DNA from: Limnohabitans sp. | GTDB taxonomy: Bacteria; Pseudomonadota; Gammaproteobacteria; Burkholderiales; Burkholderiaceae_C | Direction: 5' to 3' | Length of the DNA: 64,000 nucleotides | NCBI GenBank assembly: GCA_018882835.1 | Contig: VERE01000001.1 | Span: 1-64,000 of the forward strand | In this document: positions 22,114-32,451 of the stretch, piece after piece | Layout of the letters: each line of letters begins with the position of its first letter | Position numbering within the stretch: the first letter of the stretch is position 1 | The notes under the pieces: model-generated | What the model saw: only the letters and a program-made list of their open reading frames with translations | Told to the model about the DNA's origin: nothing | Database searches by the model: none | Translations under genes and position numbers: made by a program

Positions 22114-22223
22114 CATGGGGTCAGGTCTTGAGTTTTGCCTTTTTTCTGTGGATAACTTCAGGTGTTGGCGTACTGTCTAAGTTATCCACAGAAAAAAGGC
22201 AAAACTCAAGACCTGACCCCATG
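22114..22223. repeat. Perfect 45-bp inverted repeat with 20-base loop and two DnaA boxes
   Basis: The left arm is 22114-22158 and the right arm 22179-22223. They are exact reverse complements, with CAGGTGTTGGCGTACTGTCT between them. Each arm carries a consensus DnaA box (TTATCCACA), at 22147-22155 on one strand and 22182-22190 on the other. Arm ends begin CATGGGGTCAGGTC, like REP-type palindromes linked to IS200-like (RAYT) transposases. No transposase is adjacent. The right arm runs into the 3' end of the SpoU gene. Confidence 0.9.
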
Positions 22224-22991
22224 GAAGCAGATTGCGGCGGCGGCGGCTACGTTTAAGGATTCTTCTCCACCAGGTTGGGCAATGCGGACTGTCAGCGTGG
22301 CCTTGGCCATCAACTCTTGTCGCACGCCCTGCCCTTCGTGACCCAGCAGCCAGGCACAGGGAAAGGGGATGGCTTGCTGGTGGACCAGTTCGTGCAGGTA
22401 GGGGCCTTGGTGAGAGCTGGTTGCTATCCATGGGATATCGAGCGCTTGCAGGTCTTCGACCGCCAAGCCTTCGATCAACTGAAGCGCAAAATGAGCGCCC
22501 ATGCCGGCGCGCAGCACTTTGGGAGACCACAGCGCCGCGCTGCCTTTCAACGCCAGGACTTGACGGTAGCCAAAAGCCGATGCGCTGCGCAGGATAGAGC
22601 CGACGTTGCCGGCGTCTTGCACGCGGTCCAACACCACCGTAGGCATCGCGGGCGCCATGGACAATGGGGCAGGAAGTCGCAACACAAAGCCCATGCTCGC
22701 AGGCGACTCCAAGCCGCTGATGCCAGCAAACAAGTCGTCGGCCAACACCACTTGCCGTGCAGCAGCCAAACGCCAGGCCTGTGGGGCTTGATGCCATGCC
22801 GATTCTGTGAACACAGCCTCTTCAATCTCGCACCCCCGCGCCATGGCCGCGCGACAAAGGTGATCGCCCTCCAGCCAGACTTGCCCCTGCTTGCGGTAAG
22901 CCGTTGCGTCCTGAGAGAGGCGTCGCATGGCTTTCAGCCAGGGGTTGTCGCGAGACGTGATGTGTTTCACGTTGGCTGCAGCGTCCGTCAT
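22206..22991 (-). CDS. TrmH/SpoU-family RNA 2'-O-methyltransferase
   Basis: SPOUT-class methyltransferase of 261 aa acting on rRNA or tRNA. An N-terminal substrate-binding domain ([13 protein letters not shown]) is followed by the three SpoU motifs: [17 protein letters not shown] near 130, LLGHEGQGV near 215, and [14 protein letters not shown] near 245. ATG at 22991 overlaps the rnhB stop. The last few residues and the stop codon are encoded inside the large inverted repeat, so the native C-terminus may have been replaced. The exact target base is unknown. Confidence 0.92.
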   Translation of the reverse strand: MTDAAANVKHITSRDNPWLKAMRRLSQDATAYRKQGQVWLEGDHLCRAAMARGCEIEEAVFTESAWHQAPQAWRLAAARQVVLADDLFAGISGLESPASMGFVLRLPAPLSMAPAMPTVVLDRVQDAGNVGSILRSASAFGYRQVLALKGSAALWSPKVLRAGMGAHFALQLIEGLAVEDLQALDIPWIATSSHQGPYLHELVHQQAIPFPCAWLLGHEGQGVRQELMAKATLTVRIAQPGGEESLNVAAAAAICFHGVRS

Positions 22992-23626
22992 GTGGCATTC
23001 CTTGGTGAAGCAGACAACACCGCGGCCACGGGCGCGAAGCTTTGCCGGTGCCAAGGGGTGGCGCCAAAGGTTTTCAGTGCCTGCATATGCTCTGCCGTTC
23101 CATAACCCTTGTGGCTGGCAAAACCGTACTGCGGGAAATCACGGTCAATGGTTTCGCACCACCGGTCTCGGTGCACCTTGGCCAAAATGGAGGCCGCAGA
23201 AATCGCCTGCACCTTCGAATCACCTTGCACGATGGCCTCGGCCAAGATATCCAGCACAGGCAAGCGGTTGCCATCCACCAGCACTTTGTTGGGCTTCAAG
23301 CGAAGGCCCTCCACCGCGCGGCGCATCGCCAGCATGGTGGCCTGCAAGATGTTGATTTGATCAATCTCCTCGACGCTGGCTTCGGCCACAGAGCAACACA
23401 ATGCTTTGGCGCGAATTTCATCGTAAAGCCGCTCACGCTGCCGTGCCGTGAGCTTTTTGGAGTCGGCCAATCCCTTGATCGGATTTTGGTCATCGAGGAT
23501 CACGGCTGCCGCCACCACCGGCCCGGCCAGGGGCCCTCGCCCAGCCTCGTCCACCCCGGCCAACAAACCGGGCGCATCCCAAGGCAGCGAGGGCTGCTCA
23601 GCGTGCAAGAAGGCTTTCGATCGCAT
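22988..23626 (-). CDS. rnhB: Ribonuclease HII
   Basis: Removes RNA primers and single ribonucleotides from RNA-DNA duplexes. Active-site acidic residues lie in [14 protein letters not shown] (D, E) and in the later D-rich positions. [11 protein letters not shown] is characteristic. I choose ATG 23626 (212 aa); a GTG at 23650 would give 220 aa. Either start lies inside the 3' end of lpxB. It completes the lpxA-lpxB-rnhB order typical of Proteobacteria. Confidence 0.96.
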   Translation of the reverse strand: MRSKAFLHAEQPSLPWDAPGLLAGVDEAGRGPLAGPVVAAAVILDDQNPIKGLADSKKLTARQRERLYDEIRAKALCCSVAEASVEEIDQINILQATMLAMRRAVEGLRLKPNKVLVDGNRLPVLDILAEAIVQGDSKVQAISAASILAKVHRDRWCETIDRDFPQYGFASHKGYGTAEHMQALKTFGATPWHRQSFAPVAAVLSASPRNAT

Positions 23627-24761
23627 GGGAAGACAAGGTGGGGGTGTCACGCAATAACTGATCGTGCAAATCGGTGAAGCGCTGCGTCAATTCACGCACT
23701 TGCTCCGGCTGGTCAAGCCAGGCCAACACGCCGTGCGCCATGGCATCGGGTGTGGCCTTGTCCTGGAGCAACTCCGGTACCACAAACGATTGGCACAGGA
23801 TGTTGGGCAAGCCCACCCAGGGCTGCAGCTTTTTGCCCTTCATCAGCCACCAGCTGAGCCAGTGCATGTTGTAGGCAATCACCATGGGTCGCTTGAACAG
23901 CGCGGCCTCCAGCGTGGCGGTGCCGCTGGCCACCAGGCTGACATCGCAGGCGGCCAGCGCATCGTGAGATTTCCCGTCCAACACCTGCAGGTCGGGCACG
24001 CCGCCCACTTGGACCACATGGCGGTCAATCACCTGACGCAAAGAAGGTACGGCGGGCAGAACGAAACGCAAACCCGGGCGTTGCGCAGCCATGCGCTGCG
24101 CCGCTTGCAAGAAACGGGGTGCCAGGTACTGAATCTCGGAGGCGCGACTGCCTGGCAGCAACGCAACCACGGTGGCATCCAACGCCAGGCCCAAGCGCAA
24201 ACGCGCTGCGGCACGGTCAGGCTCGCGCGCAATGGTTTGCGCCAGAGGATGGCCGACATAAGTGGCCGAAATGCCATGCTGGGCCAACAACGCTGGCTCA
24301 AAGGGAAAAAGGCAAAGCACATGGTCCACGCTTTGGCGGATCTTTTCTACCCGTTCGGGACGCCAGGCCCAAATCGAGGGGCACACAAATTGGACCGTCG
24401 GTATACCTGCCTGACGCAAATCGCGCGCCAGGTCCAAATTGAAATCCGGCGCATCGACGCCGACAAAGATCTGCGGCGGGTTTGCCAATAAACGCGCTTT
24501 AAGCTGCGATCGAATCCCGACAATTTCTCGGTAATGGCGCAGCACCTCGACGTAGCCACGCACGGCCAGTTTCTCGTGCGGCCACCAGGCTTCAAAGCCT
24601 TGCTCGGCCATGCGCGGTCCGCCAATGCCCACCAGTTTCGCCTGGGGCCAGCGTGCGCGCAGGCCACGAATCATCAAGCTCGCCAACAAGTCGCCAGAGG
24701 TCTCGCCGGCGACCATGGCCAGTGTGGGATGGGTGGCGGCCTGGTACGCACTAGCGGACAT
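23598..24761 (-). CDS. lpxB: Lipid-A-disaccharide synthase
   Basis: Condenses UDP-diacylglucosamine with lipid X to form the lipid A disaccharide at the inner-membrane surface. The protein is 387 aa (E. coli 382). The start region [17 protein letters not shown] is diagnostic, and the GT-B donor site near [14 protein letters not shown] is present. The ATG at 24761 is used because the track's extra residues overlap the lpxA end. It is followed by rnhB with overlap. Confidence 0.97.
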   Translation of the reverse strand: MSASAYQAATHPTLAMVAGETSGDLLASLMIRGLRARWPQAKLVGIGGPRMAEQGFEAWWPHEKLAVRGYVEVLRHYREIVGIRSQLKARLLANPPQIFVGVDAPDFNLDLARDLRQAGIPTVQFVCPSIWAWRPERVEKIRQSVDHVLCLFPFEPALLAQHGISATYVGHPLAQTIAREPDRAAARLRLGLALDATVVALLPGSRASEIQYLAPRFLQAAQRMAAQRPGLRFVLPAVPSLRQVIDRHVVQVGGVPDLQVLDGKSHDALAACDVSLVASGTATLEAALFKRPMVIAYNMHWLSWWLMKGKKLQPWVGLPNILCQSFVVPELLQDKATPDAMAHGVLAWLDQPEQVRELTQRFTDLHDQLLRDTPTLSSHAIESLLAR

Positions 24762-24780
24762 TTTGAAATGCGTGACCGAA

Positions 24781-25575
24781 TCAGCGCACAATGCCGCGCT
24801 CGGCGGAAACCTTGCCCAGGAAATCCAGCATCATTTGCACATCAGGCGCTGCCTCAGGCGTTTCAGACGAGATATCAGCGATCTGAGCTTGCGCCTGGGC
24901 GAGCGTCAGCCCTTCACGGTACAAGGCCTTGTGCATGGCCTTGACAGCACGCACACGCTCGGCGGAAAAACCACGCCGCTTCAAGCCCTCGAAATTCATC
25001 GAGCGTGCCTGCGCCGGTTGCCCCTGGCACATGACAAAAGGGGGCAGGTCGGCAAACAACAAGGAGTTCATGGCGGTGAAGCTGTGCGCCCCCAGCCGAC
25101 AGAACTGATGAACCACGGTAAAGCCCCCTAGTATGACCCAGTCACCCACGTGCACATGCCCGGCCAGTTGAGCGCTGTTGGCAAAGATGGTGTGGTTGCC
25201 CACCTGGCAATCATGCGCCAAATGCACATAGGCCATGATCCAGTTGTCATTGCCCACCCGTGTCACGCCCGCATCGCTGGCCGTTCCAATGTTGAAGGTG
25301 CAAAACTCGCGAATGGTGTTGCGGTCGCCAATGTGCAACTCGCAGGGCTCGCCTGCGTATTTTTTATCTTGCGGCACAGCACCCAGCGAATTGAATTGAA
25401 AGATCTGGTTGTCACGGCCAATGGTGGTGTGGCCCTCGATCACGCAATGGGCGCCAATCCTGGTGCCGGCGCCAACGCGCACATGGGGTCCAATCACGGC
25501 ATACGGTCCGACCGACACCGTGCTATCGAGTTGGGCCGCAGGATCGATCACCGCGGTTGGGTGGATCAGGCTCAT
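24781..25575 (-). CDS. lpxA: UDP-N-acetylglucosamine acyltransferase
   Basis: First committed acyl transfer of lipid A synthesis. The protein is 264 aa (E. coli 262), with a left-handed beta-helix built of hexapeptide repeats starting [17 protein letters not shown]. The catalytic His is in the [10 protein letters not shown] region (about 125), and the C-terminal helical bundle starts near 195. The start at 25575 is 11 bases after fabZ. Confidence 0.98.
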   Translation of the reverse strand: MSLIHPTAVIDPAAQLDSTVSVGPYAVIGPHVRVGAGTRIGAHCVIEGHTTIGRDNQIFQFNSLGAVPQDKKYAGEPCELHIGDRNTIREFCTFNIGTASDAGVTRVGNDNWIMAYVHLAHDCQVGNHTIFANSAQLAGHVHVGDWVILGGFTVVHQFCRLGAHSFTAMNSLLFADLPPFVMCQGQPAQARSMNFEGLKRRGFSAERVRAVKAMHKALYREGLTLAQAQAQIADISSETPEAAPDVQMMLDFLGKVSAERGIVR

Positions 25576-25585
25576 GGCAAGCGCC

Positions 25586-26029
25586 TCAGGCAATGGTCCG
25601 CATGGTACACATCAACTCGGCTTCGGTGGCCACGTCGGAGCCCACCAATGCGCGCGCCTTGAATTTGAAAATGCCGGCCTTCATGCGATCCAGCGACACT
25701 TCCAGAATCAGTTGATCCCCCGGCTCCACAGGCCGCTTGAATCGGGCGCCGTCGATGCCGGCAAAGTAATAAACGGTTTTGTCATCCGGCGAAGTGCCCA
25801 GCGTGTCAAAAGCCAACAAAGCGGCGGCCTGGGCCAGCGCTTCCAACATCAGCACCCCTGGCATCACCGGGCGATGCGGAAAATGGCCCGTGAAAAAAGG
25901 CTCGTTGATGGAAACGTTTTTCAAGGCGCGAATGCTCTTGCCTTTTTCAATTTCCAACACGCGGTCGACCAGCAAGATGGGATAACGGTGCGGCAATTGC
26001 TTGAGAATTTGATGGATGTCCATGCTCAT
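25586..26029 (-). CDS. fabZ: 3-hydroxyacyl-ACP dehydratase FabZ
   Basis: Dehydrates hydroxyacyl-ACP in fatty acid elongation and so competes with LpxA for 3-hydroxyacyl-ACP. The hot-dog-fold protein is 147 aa. The catalytic His and Glu are visible in [22 protein letters not shown]. The track ORF begins 91 codons earlier in lpxD; the ATG at 26029 overlaps the lpxD stop (ATGA) and gives the family length. Confidence 0.97.
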   Translation of the reverse strand: MSMDIHQILKQLPHRYPILLVDRVLEIEKGKSIRALKNVSINEPFFTGHFPHRPVMPGVLMLEALAQAAALLAFDTLGTSPDDKTVYYFAGIDGARFKRPVEPGDQLILEVSLDRMKAGIFKFKARALVGSDVATEAELMCTMRTIA

Positions 26030-27012
26030 GTCGGGGGTCCTGTGAGGGCCTGTTCCAAGGCCCGGATACGGTCTCTTAATCGGTGAAGTTGGCGCAGCGT
26101 GGCAGCGTTTTTCTCCCAGGAGGCATTGTCGTCGATTGGAAAAACACCGCTGTACTGTCCCGGCTTCAAAATCGAGCGCATCACCACCGAGGCAGCAGAC
26201 ACGTGCACATGGTCGACCAGGCTCAGATGGCCCAGCACCACGGCACCGCCACCGACCGTGCAATAAGCGCCAATGCGGGCGCTTCCCGCGACGCCCACGC
26301 AACCTGCCATGGCGGTATGGGCGCCTACATGGACGTTGTGACCAATTTGCACGAGGTTGTCCAGCTTCACACCGTTTTCCAGGACCGTGTCGTCCAATGC
26401 GCCGCGGTCAATGCAGGAATTGGCGCCAATCTCTACATCGTCGCCGATGCGGACCGCGCCCAGTTGCTCAATCTTGACCCAGGTGCCTGCATCGGGCGCA
26501 AAGCCAAAGCCATCGGCACCAATCACCACACCAGAGTGAAGAATGCAACGTGCCCCGACGCGGCAGCCTTCCCCAACGGTCACACGAGATTTCAGCCAAC
26601 TGCCGGCACCAATGTGCGCATGGCGCTCGACCACACAGAGCGGGCCAATGCGTGCAGTGGGGTCAATGTGCGCAGACGGGTGAATCACCGCACTGGGATG
26701 AATGCGTGGCTCGTCGCTCGGAGCGGCTTGGGCACGCCACCATTGCGTCAGTCGGGCGAAGTAAAGATAAGGTTGATCGGCCACGATCCAGGCGCGCAAA
26801 TGGGCTTGCGCCTGCACCGCCTGGTCAGGCCCCACAATGACACAGGCCGCCTGTGTGGCGGCCAGTTGAGAGACATAGCGGGGGTTGCTGAGAAAGCTCA
26901 GCGATTGTGAACCGGCCGTGTCCAGTGGCGCCAAACGATCGATGGGCTGATCCGGGGAGCCATGCAGAACGCCCCCCAGTGCCTCGACAATCTGACCTAG
27001 ACGCAGGGACAC
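26026..27012 (-). CDS. lpxD: UDP-3-O-(3-hydroxyacyl)glucosamine N-acyltransferase
   Basis: Third acyl step of lipid A synthesis. The protein is 328 aa (E. coli 341). An N-terminal uridine-binding domain (about 1-100) is followed by a hexapeptide beta-helix; the catalytic His is in [13 protein letters not shown] (about 235). The C-terminal helix ends in a charged segment. It sits between skp and fabZ, as in most Gram-negative genomes. Confidence 0.98.
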   Translation of the reverse strand: MSLRLGQIVEALGGVLHGSPDQPIDRLAPLDTAGSQSLSFLSNPRYVSQLAATQAACVIVGPDQAVQAQAHLRAWIVADQPYLYFARLTQWWRAQAAPSDEPRIHPSAVIHPSAHIDPTARIGPLCVVERHAHIGAGSWLKSRVTVGEGCRVGARCILHSGVVIGADGFGFAPDAGTWVKIEQLGAVRIGDDVEIGANSCIDRGALDDTVLENGVKLDNLVQIGHNVHVGAHTAMAGCVGVAGSARIGAYCTVGGGAVVLGHLSLVDHVHVSAASVVMRSILKPGQYSGVFPIDDNASWEKNAATLRQLHRLRDRIRALEQALTGPPT

Positions 27013-27019
27013 ACCGGGC

Positions 27020-27526
27020 TTACTTGCTGGCGTTGATGGCCTTGATCACCTTCTCGGTGATGTCGTGCTTGGGATTGATGTAGACCGCCTCTTGCAGGAC
27101 CAGGTCATACTTCTCCGCCTCGGCCACTTGGCGAACCACCCGATTGGCACGCTCCAGCACTTGCTGGAACTCTTCATTTTTGCGCGTGTTCAGGTCTTCC
27201 TGAAACTCACGGCGCTTGCGTTGGAAGTCACGGTCCTGGTCGACCAACTGTTTTTGACGCTGATTGCGCTGTGTTTCCGAAAGGGTGGGCGCATCGCGCT
27301 CCAGTTTTTCAGAGGCCGTCTTGAGGGTGTTGCCCATGTCGACCAGTTCTTTTTCGCGACGGGCAAACTCTTGTTCCAGCTTGGCTTGCGCCTGCTTGGC
27401 GGTATTCGCCTCGCGGAAAATGCGGTCGGTGTTGACAAAACCCACCCGGAATTCTTGGGCATGGGCTGCCAGCGAGGTCACGCCTGCAAAAAGGCCAATG
27501 AGGATGGCGCGCAACATAGAGTTCAT
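27020..27526 (-). CDS. skp: Periplasmic chaperone Skp/OmpH
   Basis: Trimeric periplasmic holdase that carries unfolded outer-membrane proteins to the Bam complex. The precursor is 168 aa. A signal peptide (hydrophobic [19 protein letters not shown]) is cleaved before QEFRVGFVN. Then comes a long charged coiled-coil segment, about 45-120, rich in Lys, Glu, Gln and Arg. The ATG at 27526 overlaps the bamA stop as TGATG. Confidence 0.95.
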   Translation of the reverse strand: MNSMLRAILIGLFAGVTSLAAHAQEFRVGFVNTDRIFREANTAKQAQAKLEQEFARREKELVDMGNTLKTASEKLERDAPTLSETQRNQRQKQLVDQDRDFQRKRREFQEDLNTRKNEEFQQVLERANRVVRQVAEAEKYDLVLQEAVYINPKHDITEKVIKAINASK

Positions 27527-29823
27527 CAAAAGGACGTCCCGATTTGGAATTGCAATCTCTGGATTCTATCGCCAGAGACCTTGTGGGTGGGGTTGGCAAT
27601 GGCCAAGCGCAAAGGCCCCATCGGCGAAACCCAGCTGATGCCTGCGCCCACGGAGCTTCTCAGGTCGTTGAGGGTGAACTTGTCATTTTCACCAAAGACG
27701 TTACCGGCATCGTAAAAACCATAAAGGCGAAGCGTTCTGTCATTGCCCGCCCCAGGAAAAGGCGCAAAGACCTCGGCATTCATCACAATTTTCTTGGTGC
27801 CGCCGACCACCAGGCCCGTGATGTCACGCGGGCCCAACGACCCCTGATCGAAGCCACGCACAGAGCCCAGACCCCCGACGAAATAGTTCTTGAAAATGGG
27901 GTATGGATGCCCGGAAAGGCCCTTCCCATAGCCAATTTCACCATTCAGGGCAAAGCTGTACTGTTTGCTGATGGGGAAATACTGCTGGTATTGCGCGCCT
28001 GAGCGTGTGTAATGGGTGTCACCAGCCAGCGCCAAGTCGGAGTAAACACGCGACATGACGCCGCGCGTGGGCACCATGACGCTGTCACGGCTGTCCCTGG
28101 TCCAGCCAAAGGTCAGAGGCAGGCTGGCAGAGGTGTACCCAAACCGCTCTGCATAGTCCAGGTAGGCCGCCGGGATACTGGTGCCAGGCTTGATGGTGGT
28201 TTGCTCTGCCGCGACACCCACCACAATGCGATCCAGCTCGCTGAACGGAATGCCAAAACGCAAGCCTAAGCCAGAAGTCACCAGTCGGTAATTACCCGCC
28301 TGCTCGATGTAAGGACGGCTGGACCGGTGGTACAGATCGTAAGTCCGGGAGACACCATCTGCGGTGAAATAGGGGTCGGTGGTGTTGATTGAAAAAATCT
28401 GGTTGTATTTGCTGGTGCTCACTTGGGCACCCAAATAATTGCCGCTGCCAAAAATATTGTCCTGCTGAATGCCAAACGTCAGGAACAGCTTCTCAAAAGA
28501 AGAGTAGCCAGCGCCCAGCTGCAGTGAGCCCGTTGGCTTTTCCGCAACGTTGATGACCAGGTCTACTTGATCGGGCGCCCCAGGGACCTCTTGTGTGTCA
28601 ACGGTGACTTCCTTGAAGTAGCCCAGGCGCTCGATACGGTCGCGCGACAAGCGGATGCGATCGCCGTCGTACCAGGCCGACTCCATTTGTCGCATCTCGC
28701 GCCGAATGATTTCGTCTCGCGTGCGCGAGTTCCCAGCCACATTGATGCGACGTACGTAGGCGCGGCGTGAGGGCTCGGCTTGCAACACCACGCTGACCTG
28801 GTTGGTGGCCCGATCGATGTCGGGGCGCGGCTCTACGCGCGCAAAGGCAAAGCCAAAATTACCAAAGTATTCTGTGAACGATTTGACCGTTTGGGCCACG
28901 TCGTTAGCGTTGTAGGTCTGACCAGGCTTGATGGTGATGAGCGATTTGAATTCGTCGTCTCGGCCAAGGAAGTAACCCTCAAGCTTGACGGAAGACACTA
29001 CAAAACGCTGACCTTCGGTGACATTGATCGTGACCGAGATGTCTTGCCGGTTGGGCGAAATGGAAACTTGGGTTGAGTCGATTCTGAACTCCAGGTAGCC
29101 CCTGGACAAATAAAACGAGCGCAGTGTTTCCAGGTCTGCGTTCAGCTTGTTGCGCGCATAGCGGTCTGTTTTGGTGTACCAACTGAGCCAGTTGCCCGTG
29201 TTCAAATCCAATTGGTCACGCAGGGTGGACTCGGAAAAGGCCTTGTTGCCAACAATCTTGATTTCCTTGATCTTGGCCACATCCCCCTCCACCACGTTGA
29301 AGCTGAGGTTGACGCGGTTGCGGTCAATCGGGGTGATGGTGGTGATGATTTCTGCGCCATACAAACTGCGGTTGATGTATTGGCGCTTGAGTTCTTGCTC
29401 GGCACGATCGGCCAGCGCTTTGTCAAAAGCCCGGCCTTCCGACAGGCCAATGTCTCGCAGAGCCTTTTTCAGCGTGTCTTTCTCGAACTCTTTGGTGCCG
29501 ATGAAGTCGACACCCGCAATCACGGGACGCTCCTCGACCACCACCACCAGCACATTGCCATTGACCTCGATGCGAACATCTTTGAAAAGTCCCAGGGCAA
29601 ACAAACCCCGGATGGCTGCCGTGCCCTTTTCGTCCGTGTAGGTGTCTCCCACTCGAAAGGGCAACGAGGCAAAGACCGTGCCGGGCTCAACCCGCTGCAG
29701 ACCTTCGACGCGAATGTCTCGCATTTGGAAAGGCTCAATCGCCCACGCCAAATTACAGGTCAAGGCACCCAGTGCCAGCCACTTGGCGACCTTGAGGAAA
29801 AGTTGGCGAATGGTGTGATTCAT
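27526..29823 (-). CDS. bamA: Outer membrane assembly factor BamA
   Basis: Core of the Bam complex that inserts beta-barrels in the outer membrane. The precursor is 765 aa (E. coli 810). A signal peptide ends near NLAWA and IEPFQMRDIRVEGL opens POTRA1. Five POTRA domains extend to about 420, followed by a 16-strand barrel containing the conserved loop VRGFDQGSLGP and ending in F (FQIGTSF). ATG 29823 is preferred over the TTG six bases earlier. skp follows immediately. Confidence 0.98.
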   Translation of the reverse strand: MNHTIRQLFLKVAKWLALGALTCNLAWAIEPFQMRDIRVEGLQRVEPGTVFASLPFRVGDTYTDEKGTAAIRGLFALGLFKDVRIEVNGNVLVVVVEERPVIAGVDFIGTKEFEKDTLKKALRDIGLSEGRAFDKALADRAEQELKRQYINRSLYGAEIITTITPIDRNRVNLSFNVVEGDVAKIKEIKIVGNKAFSESTLRDQLDLNTGNWLSWYTKTDRYARNKLNADLETLRSFYLSRGYLEFRIDSTQVSISPNRQDISVTINVTEGQRFVVSSVKLEGYFLGRDDEFKSLITIKPGQTYNANDVAQTVKSFTEYFGNFGFAFARVEPRPDIDRATNQVSVVLQAEPSRRAYVRRINVAGNSRTRDEIIRREMRQMESAWYDGDRIRLSRDRIERLGYFKEVTVDTQEVPGAPDQVDLVINVAEKPTGSLQLGAGYSSFEKLFLTFGIQQDNIFGSGNYLGAQVSTSKYNQIFSINTTDPYFTADGVSRTYDLYHRSSRPYIEQAGNYRLVTSGLGLRFGIPFSELDRIVVGVAAEQTTIKPGTSIPAAYLDYAERFGYTSASLPLTFGWTRDSRDSVMVPTRGVMSRVYSDLALAGDTHYTRSGAQYQQYFPISKQYSFALNGEIGYGKGLSGHPYPIFKNYFVGGLGSVRGFDQGSLGPRDITGLVVGGTKKIVMNAEVFAPFPGAGNDRTLRLYGFYDAGNVFGENDKFTLNDLRSSVGAGISWVSPMGPLRLAIANPTHKVSGDRIQRLQFQIGTSF

Positions 29824-29855
29824 GGGCAAAGTGTGTGTCCGTTAAACGACGGGGA

Positions 29856-31247
29856 TCACCCGCCCTCCAGCCAGCGCAGAAGGTCATTTCGCAAGGCAAG
29901 CGCCATCAGCAACAGCACGAAAGCCGTTCCCAAGCGCTGCAACCCTACTGTCCACGCCAAAGAAGGACGTTTCCTCGTCAATCCTTCCCAAAGATAATAC
30001 ATCAGGTGGCCCCCATCAAGGACGGGAACAGGCAGCAAATTCAAGACGCCCAGGCTGATGCTGACCAGGGCCAGATAGTTCAAAAAGGCAGCCAGACCCA
30101 GTTGGGCAGACTTGCCTGCATATTCGGCCATGGTCAGCGGCCCGCTGAGATGGCGCAGTGAGGCCTCGCCAATCAACATCTTGCCCAGGGTTCTCAAGGT
30201 CAGCCATGACAGCTCCCAGGTTCGTTGCGCCCCTTTGACCCAACCACCGACAAAATCTTGCTGAACCCAAACCTTGGCCGGCGCCTCACCAATCATGGCA
30301 TCCACTCGCCCGATGACCTGACCTTCGACTTGCACCCGTCGCGGCTGCACTTCAATCAACAGCACCCCAAATTGGCCGCGACGAGAAACTTCCCACACCT
30401 GGTGACCCGTTGCGCTGGCCTCGCCTTGCACGCTTTGTCGAATCAGGGCTCTTAAATGCTGGGCATCCTGAACTGTTCGGCCCTGGATTTTCAGGACTTG
30501 GTCACCCCGCCGCAAGCCCGCCTGCTGGGCCACACCCCCCGCGACGAGCTCTCCCAAAACAGGCGCCGTCCAGGGGCCTTGCAGGCCCAGCTCGCGCCAC
30601 CAAGCCGGTTCGTCGACGGGCTGGGTCATTTGAGAGAAGTCCAGCGTGACATCACGGGTTTCTTGATCGCTGCGGGCGCTCACCTCCAGCGTGATCTGGC
30701 CACCCTCCTGCCCCTGCTGCAACAGCCACCAACGCAAATCCTCATAGGACACCACCTCTTTGGGATCATGACCTTCCCTGATTGCCCGCAACACTTGATC
30801 ACCGCTTTGCAAGCCTGCCCGCTGCGCCAGGGAATCCGCGGCAGGCATCGCCAAAACGGCCTTGTTTTCCCATTGGCCCCACCACGCCAGTCCCGACAGC
30901 AGCACGATGGCCAACAACAGGTTCGCCAAGGGGCCGGCCGCCACAATCGCAATGCGTGAGCGCAAAGGTTGTCGGTTGAAGGCCGCAGGAAGGTCCGCGG
31001 CTGCCACCTCGCCATCTGACTCATCCAGCATCTGGACATAGCCGCCCAGGGGAATGAGGCCGATGACGAATTCTGTGTCTTGCCCTGCCCTGGGTTGGGC
31101 GGCGCGCCAGGAGAAAATCGGGCGGCCAAAGCCTATCGAAAAGCGCAGCACTTTGACGCCACAAGCCACTGCCACACGGTAATGGCCGTATTCATGCAGG
31201 GTGATCAGCACACCCAGGGTGAACAAAAAGGCAAGCAAGGTCAACAT
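29856..31247 (-). CDS. rseP: Site-2 protease RseP
   Basis: Intramembrane zinc protease that cleaves anti-sigma factor RseA in the envelope-stress cascade and clears signal peptides. The protein is 463 aa (E. coli 450). Zinc motif HEYGH lies near residues 18-22 in the first helix. Two PDZ domains occupy roughly 115-290, and NLLPVPVLDGGHL in the third helix supplies the third ligand Asp. It sits between dxr and bamA, consistent with its envelope role. Confidence 0.97.
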   Translation of the reverse strand: MLTLLAFLFTLGVLITLHEYGHYRVAVACGVKVLRFSIGFGRPIFSWRAAQPRAGQDTEFVIGLIPLGGYVQMLDESDGEVAAADLPAAFNRQPLRSRIAIVAAGPLANLLLAIVLLSGLAWWGQWENKAVLAMPAADSLAQRAGLQSGDQVLRAIREGHDPKEVVSYEDLRWWLLQQGQEGGQITLEVSARSDQETRDVTLDFSQMTQPVDEPAWWRELGLQGPWTAPVLGELVAGGVAQQAGLRRGDQVLKIQGRTVQDAQHLRALIRQSVQGEASATGHQVWEVSRRGQFGVLLIEVQPRRVQVEGQVIGRVDAMIGEAPAKVWVQQDFVGGWVKGAQRTWELSWLTLRTLGKMLIGEASLRHLSGPLTMAEYAGKSAQLGLAAFLNYLALVSISLGVLNLLPVPVLDGGHLMYYLWEGLTRKRPSLAWTVGLQRLGTAFVLLLMALALRNDLLRWLEGG

Positions 31248-31259
31248 CAGCTGATGCCT

Positions 31260-32450
31260 TCAGCGCATACCGCGCGAGATGATGTCTTGCGCTGCGGCGC
31301 GCGCTTGCGCGTCGATGGCCAGCAAATCTTCAAGCGAGCGGGGTGCGGCAGGCAGGAAAGCGTTCAATGTCGCCAGGTTCAGTGCATGAATCTGGTCAAA
31401 CCGGATGCGACGCTCCAAAAAAGCGGCCACAGCAATTTCATTGGCAGCATTCAATACGGCGGTGGTACCTGAGGGTGCAGCCAAGGCCTCCCATGCCAAG
31501 CGCAAGCCTGGAAAGCGCTCGGCATGGCCATGGTCATCCAGCGCCTCGAAGGTCATGGCGGACAAGGCATGGAAATCCAGTGCCTGGGCCCCGGAGTTCA
31601 TGCGCTCAGGCCAGGACAGGCCATAGGCAATGGGCACCCGCATGTCAGGCGTGCCCAGTTGCGCCACGACCGAGGCATCGCGGTATTGCACCATGGAATG
31701 AATCACGCTTTGCGGATGAATCACCACGGACAGCCGATCGCCTGGCAAGCCAAAGAGGTAACGCGCTTCAATGACCTCGAGCGCTTTGTTCATCATGGTG
31801 GCCGAATCCACCGAAATTTTCCGTCCCATGACCCAATTGGGGTGGGCGCAAGCCTCTTCAGGCGTTACATCTTTCAAGGTGGCGACTGCTCGGGAACGGA
31901 AAGGACCGCCGGAGGCCGTCAGGATGATTTTGTCGACCCGCGCATTCCAGGTGGTGGGGTCCTCTGGCAGCGACTGAAAAATAGCCGAGTGCTCGCTGTC
32001 AATCGGCAACAAGGTCGCACCGCCCTCACGCACTGCTTGCAAAAAAACCTCGGCACCGACCACCAAGGCTTCCTTGTTGGCCAAGAGCAGGCGCTTGCCA
32101 GCGCGCGCGGCAGCCAGGCAGGGCGACAAACCCGCCGCACCCACAATGGCGGCCATCACGGCATCGACCTCTGGCAGCGACGCCACCTCATCCAGGGCGG
32201 CGGCGCCCGACATCACCTGGACAGGGAGGCCTTCGGCTCTGATTTTGTCTTGCAGCACGCGGGCGGGGGCTTCATGAGCCATCACCACATAGCGGGGCTT
32301 GAACTGCTGGCACTGTGCCCACATCAGGTCGACCTGCTGTGCGCCGGTGAGCGCCACCACTTCAAACTTGTCGGCATGGCGGGCCACCACGTCCAGCGTG
32401 TTGGTGCCAATGGAACCCGTGGAGCCGAGGATGGTGAGACGTTGCTTCAT
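31260..32450 (-). CDS. dxr: 1-deoxy-D-xylulose 5-phosphate reductoisomerase
   Basis: Second step of the MEP isoprenoid pathway; NADPH-dependent. The protein is 396 aa (E. coli 398). GSTGSIGTNTLDVV is the dinucleotide-binding motif. LLLANKEALVVG and the metal-binding EHSAIFQSL region are present, as is the GRKISVDSATMMNK signature. ispD and ispF, later steps of the same pathway, lie 16 kb away in this window. Confidence 0.98.
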   Translation of the reverse strand: MKQRLTILGSTGSIGTNTLDVVARHADKFEVVALTGAQQVDLMWAQCQQFKPRYVVMAHEAPARVLQDKIRAEGLPVQVMSGAAALDEVASLPEVDAVMAAIVGAAGLSPCLAAARAGKRLLLANKEALVVGAEVFLQAVREGGATLLPIDSEHSAIFQSLPEDPTTWNARVDKIILTASGGPFRSRAVATLKDVTPEEACAHPNWVMGRKISVDSATMMNKALEVIEARYLFGLPGDRLSVVIHPQSVIHSMVQYRDASVVAQLGTPDMRVPIAYGLSWPERMNSGAQALDFHALSAMTFEALDDHGHAERFPGLRLAWEALAAPSGTTAVLNAANEIAVAAFLERRIRFDQIHALNLATLNAFLPAAPRSLEDLLAIDAQARAAAQDIISRGMR

Positions 32451-32451
32451 G

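Noticed and set aside
22147-22190. Replication origin suggested by paired DnaA boxes
   Set aside because: Only two boxes, both inside a palindrome; no AT-rich unwinding region and no dnaA, dnaN or parAB genes nearby.
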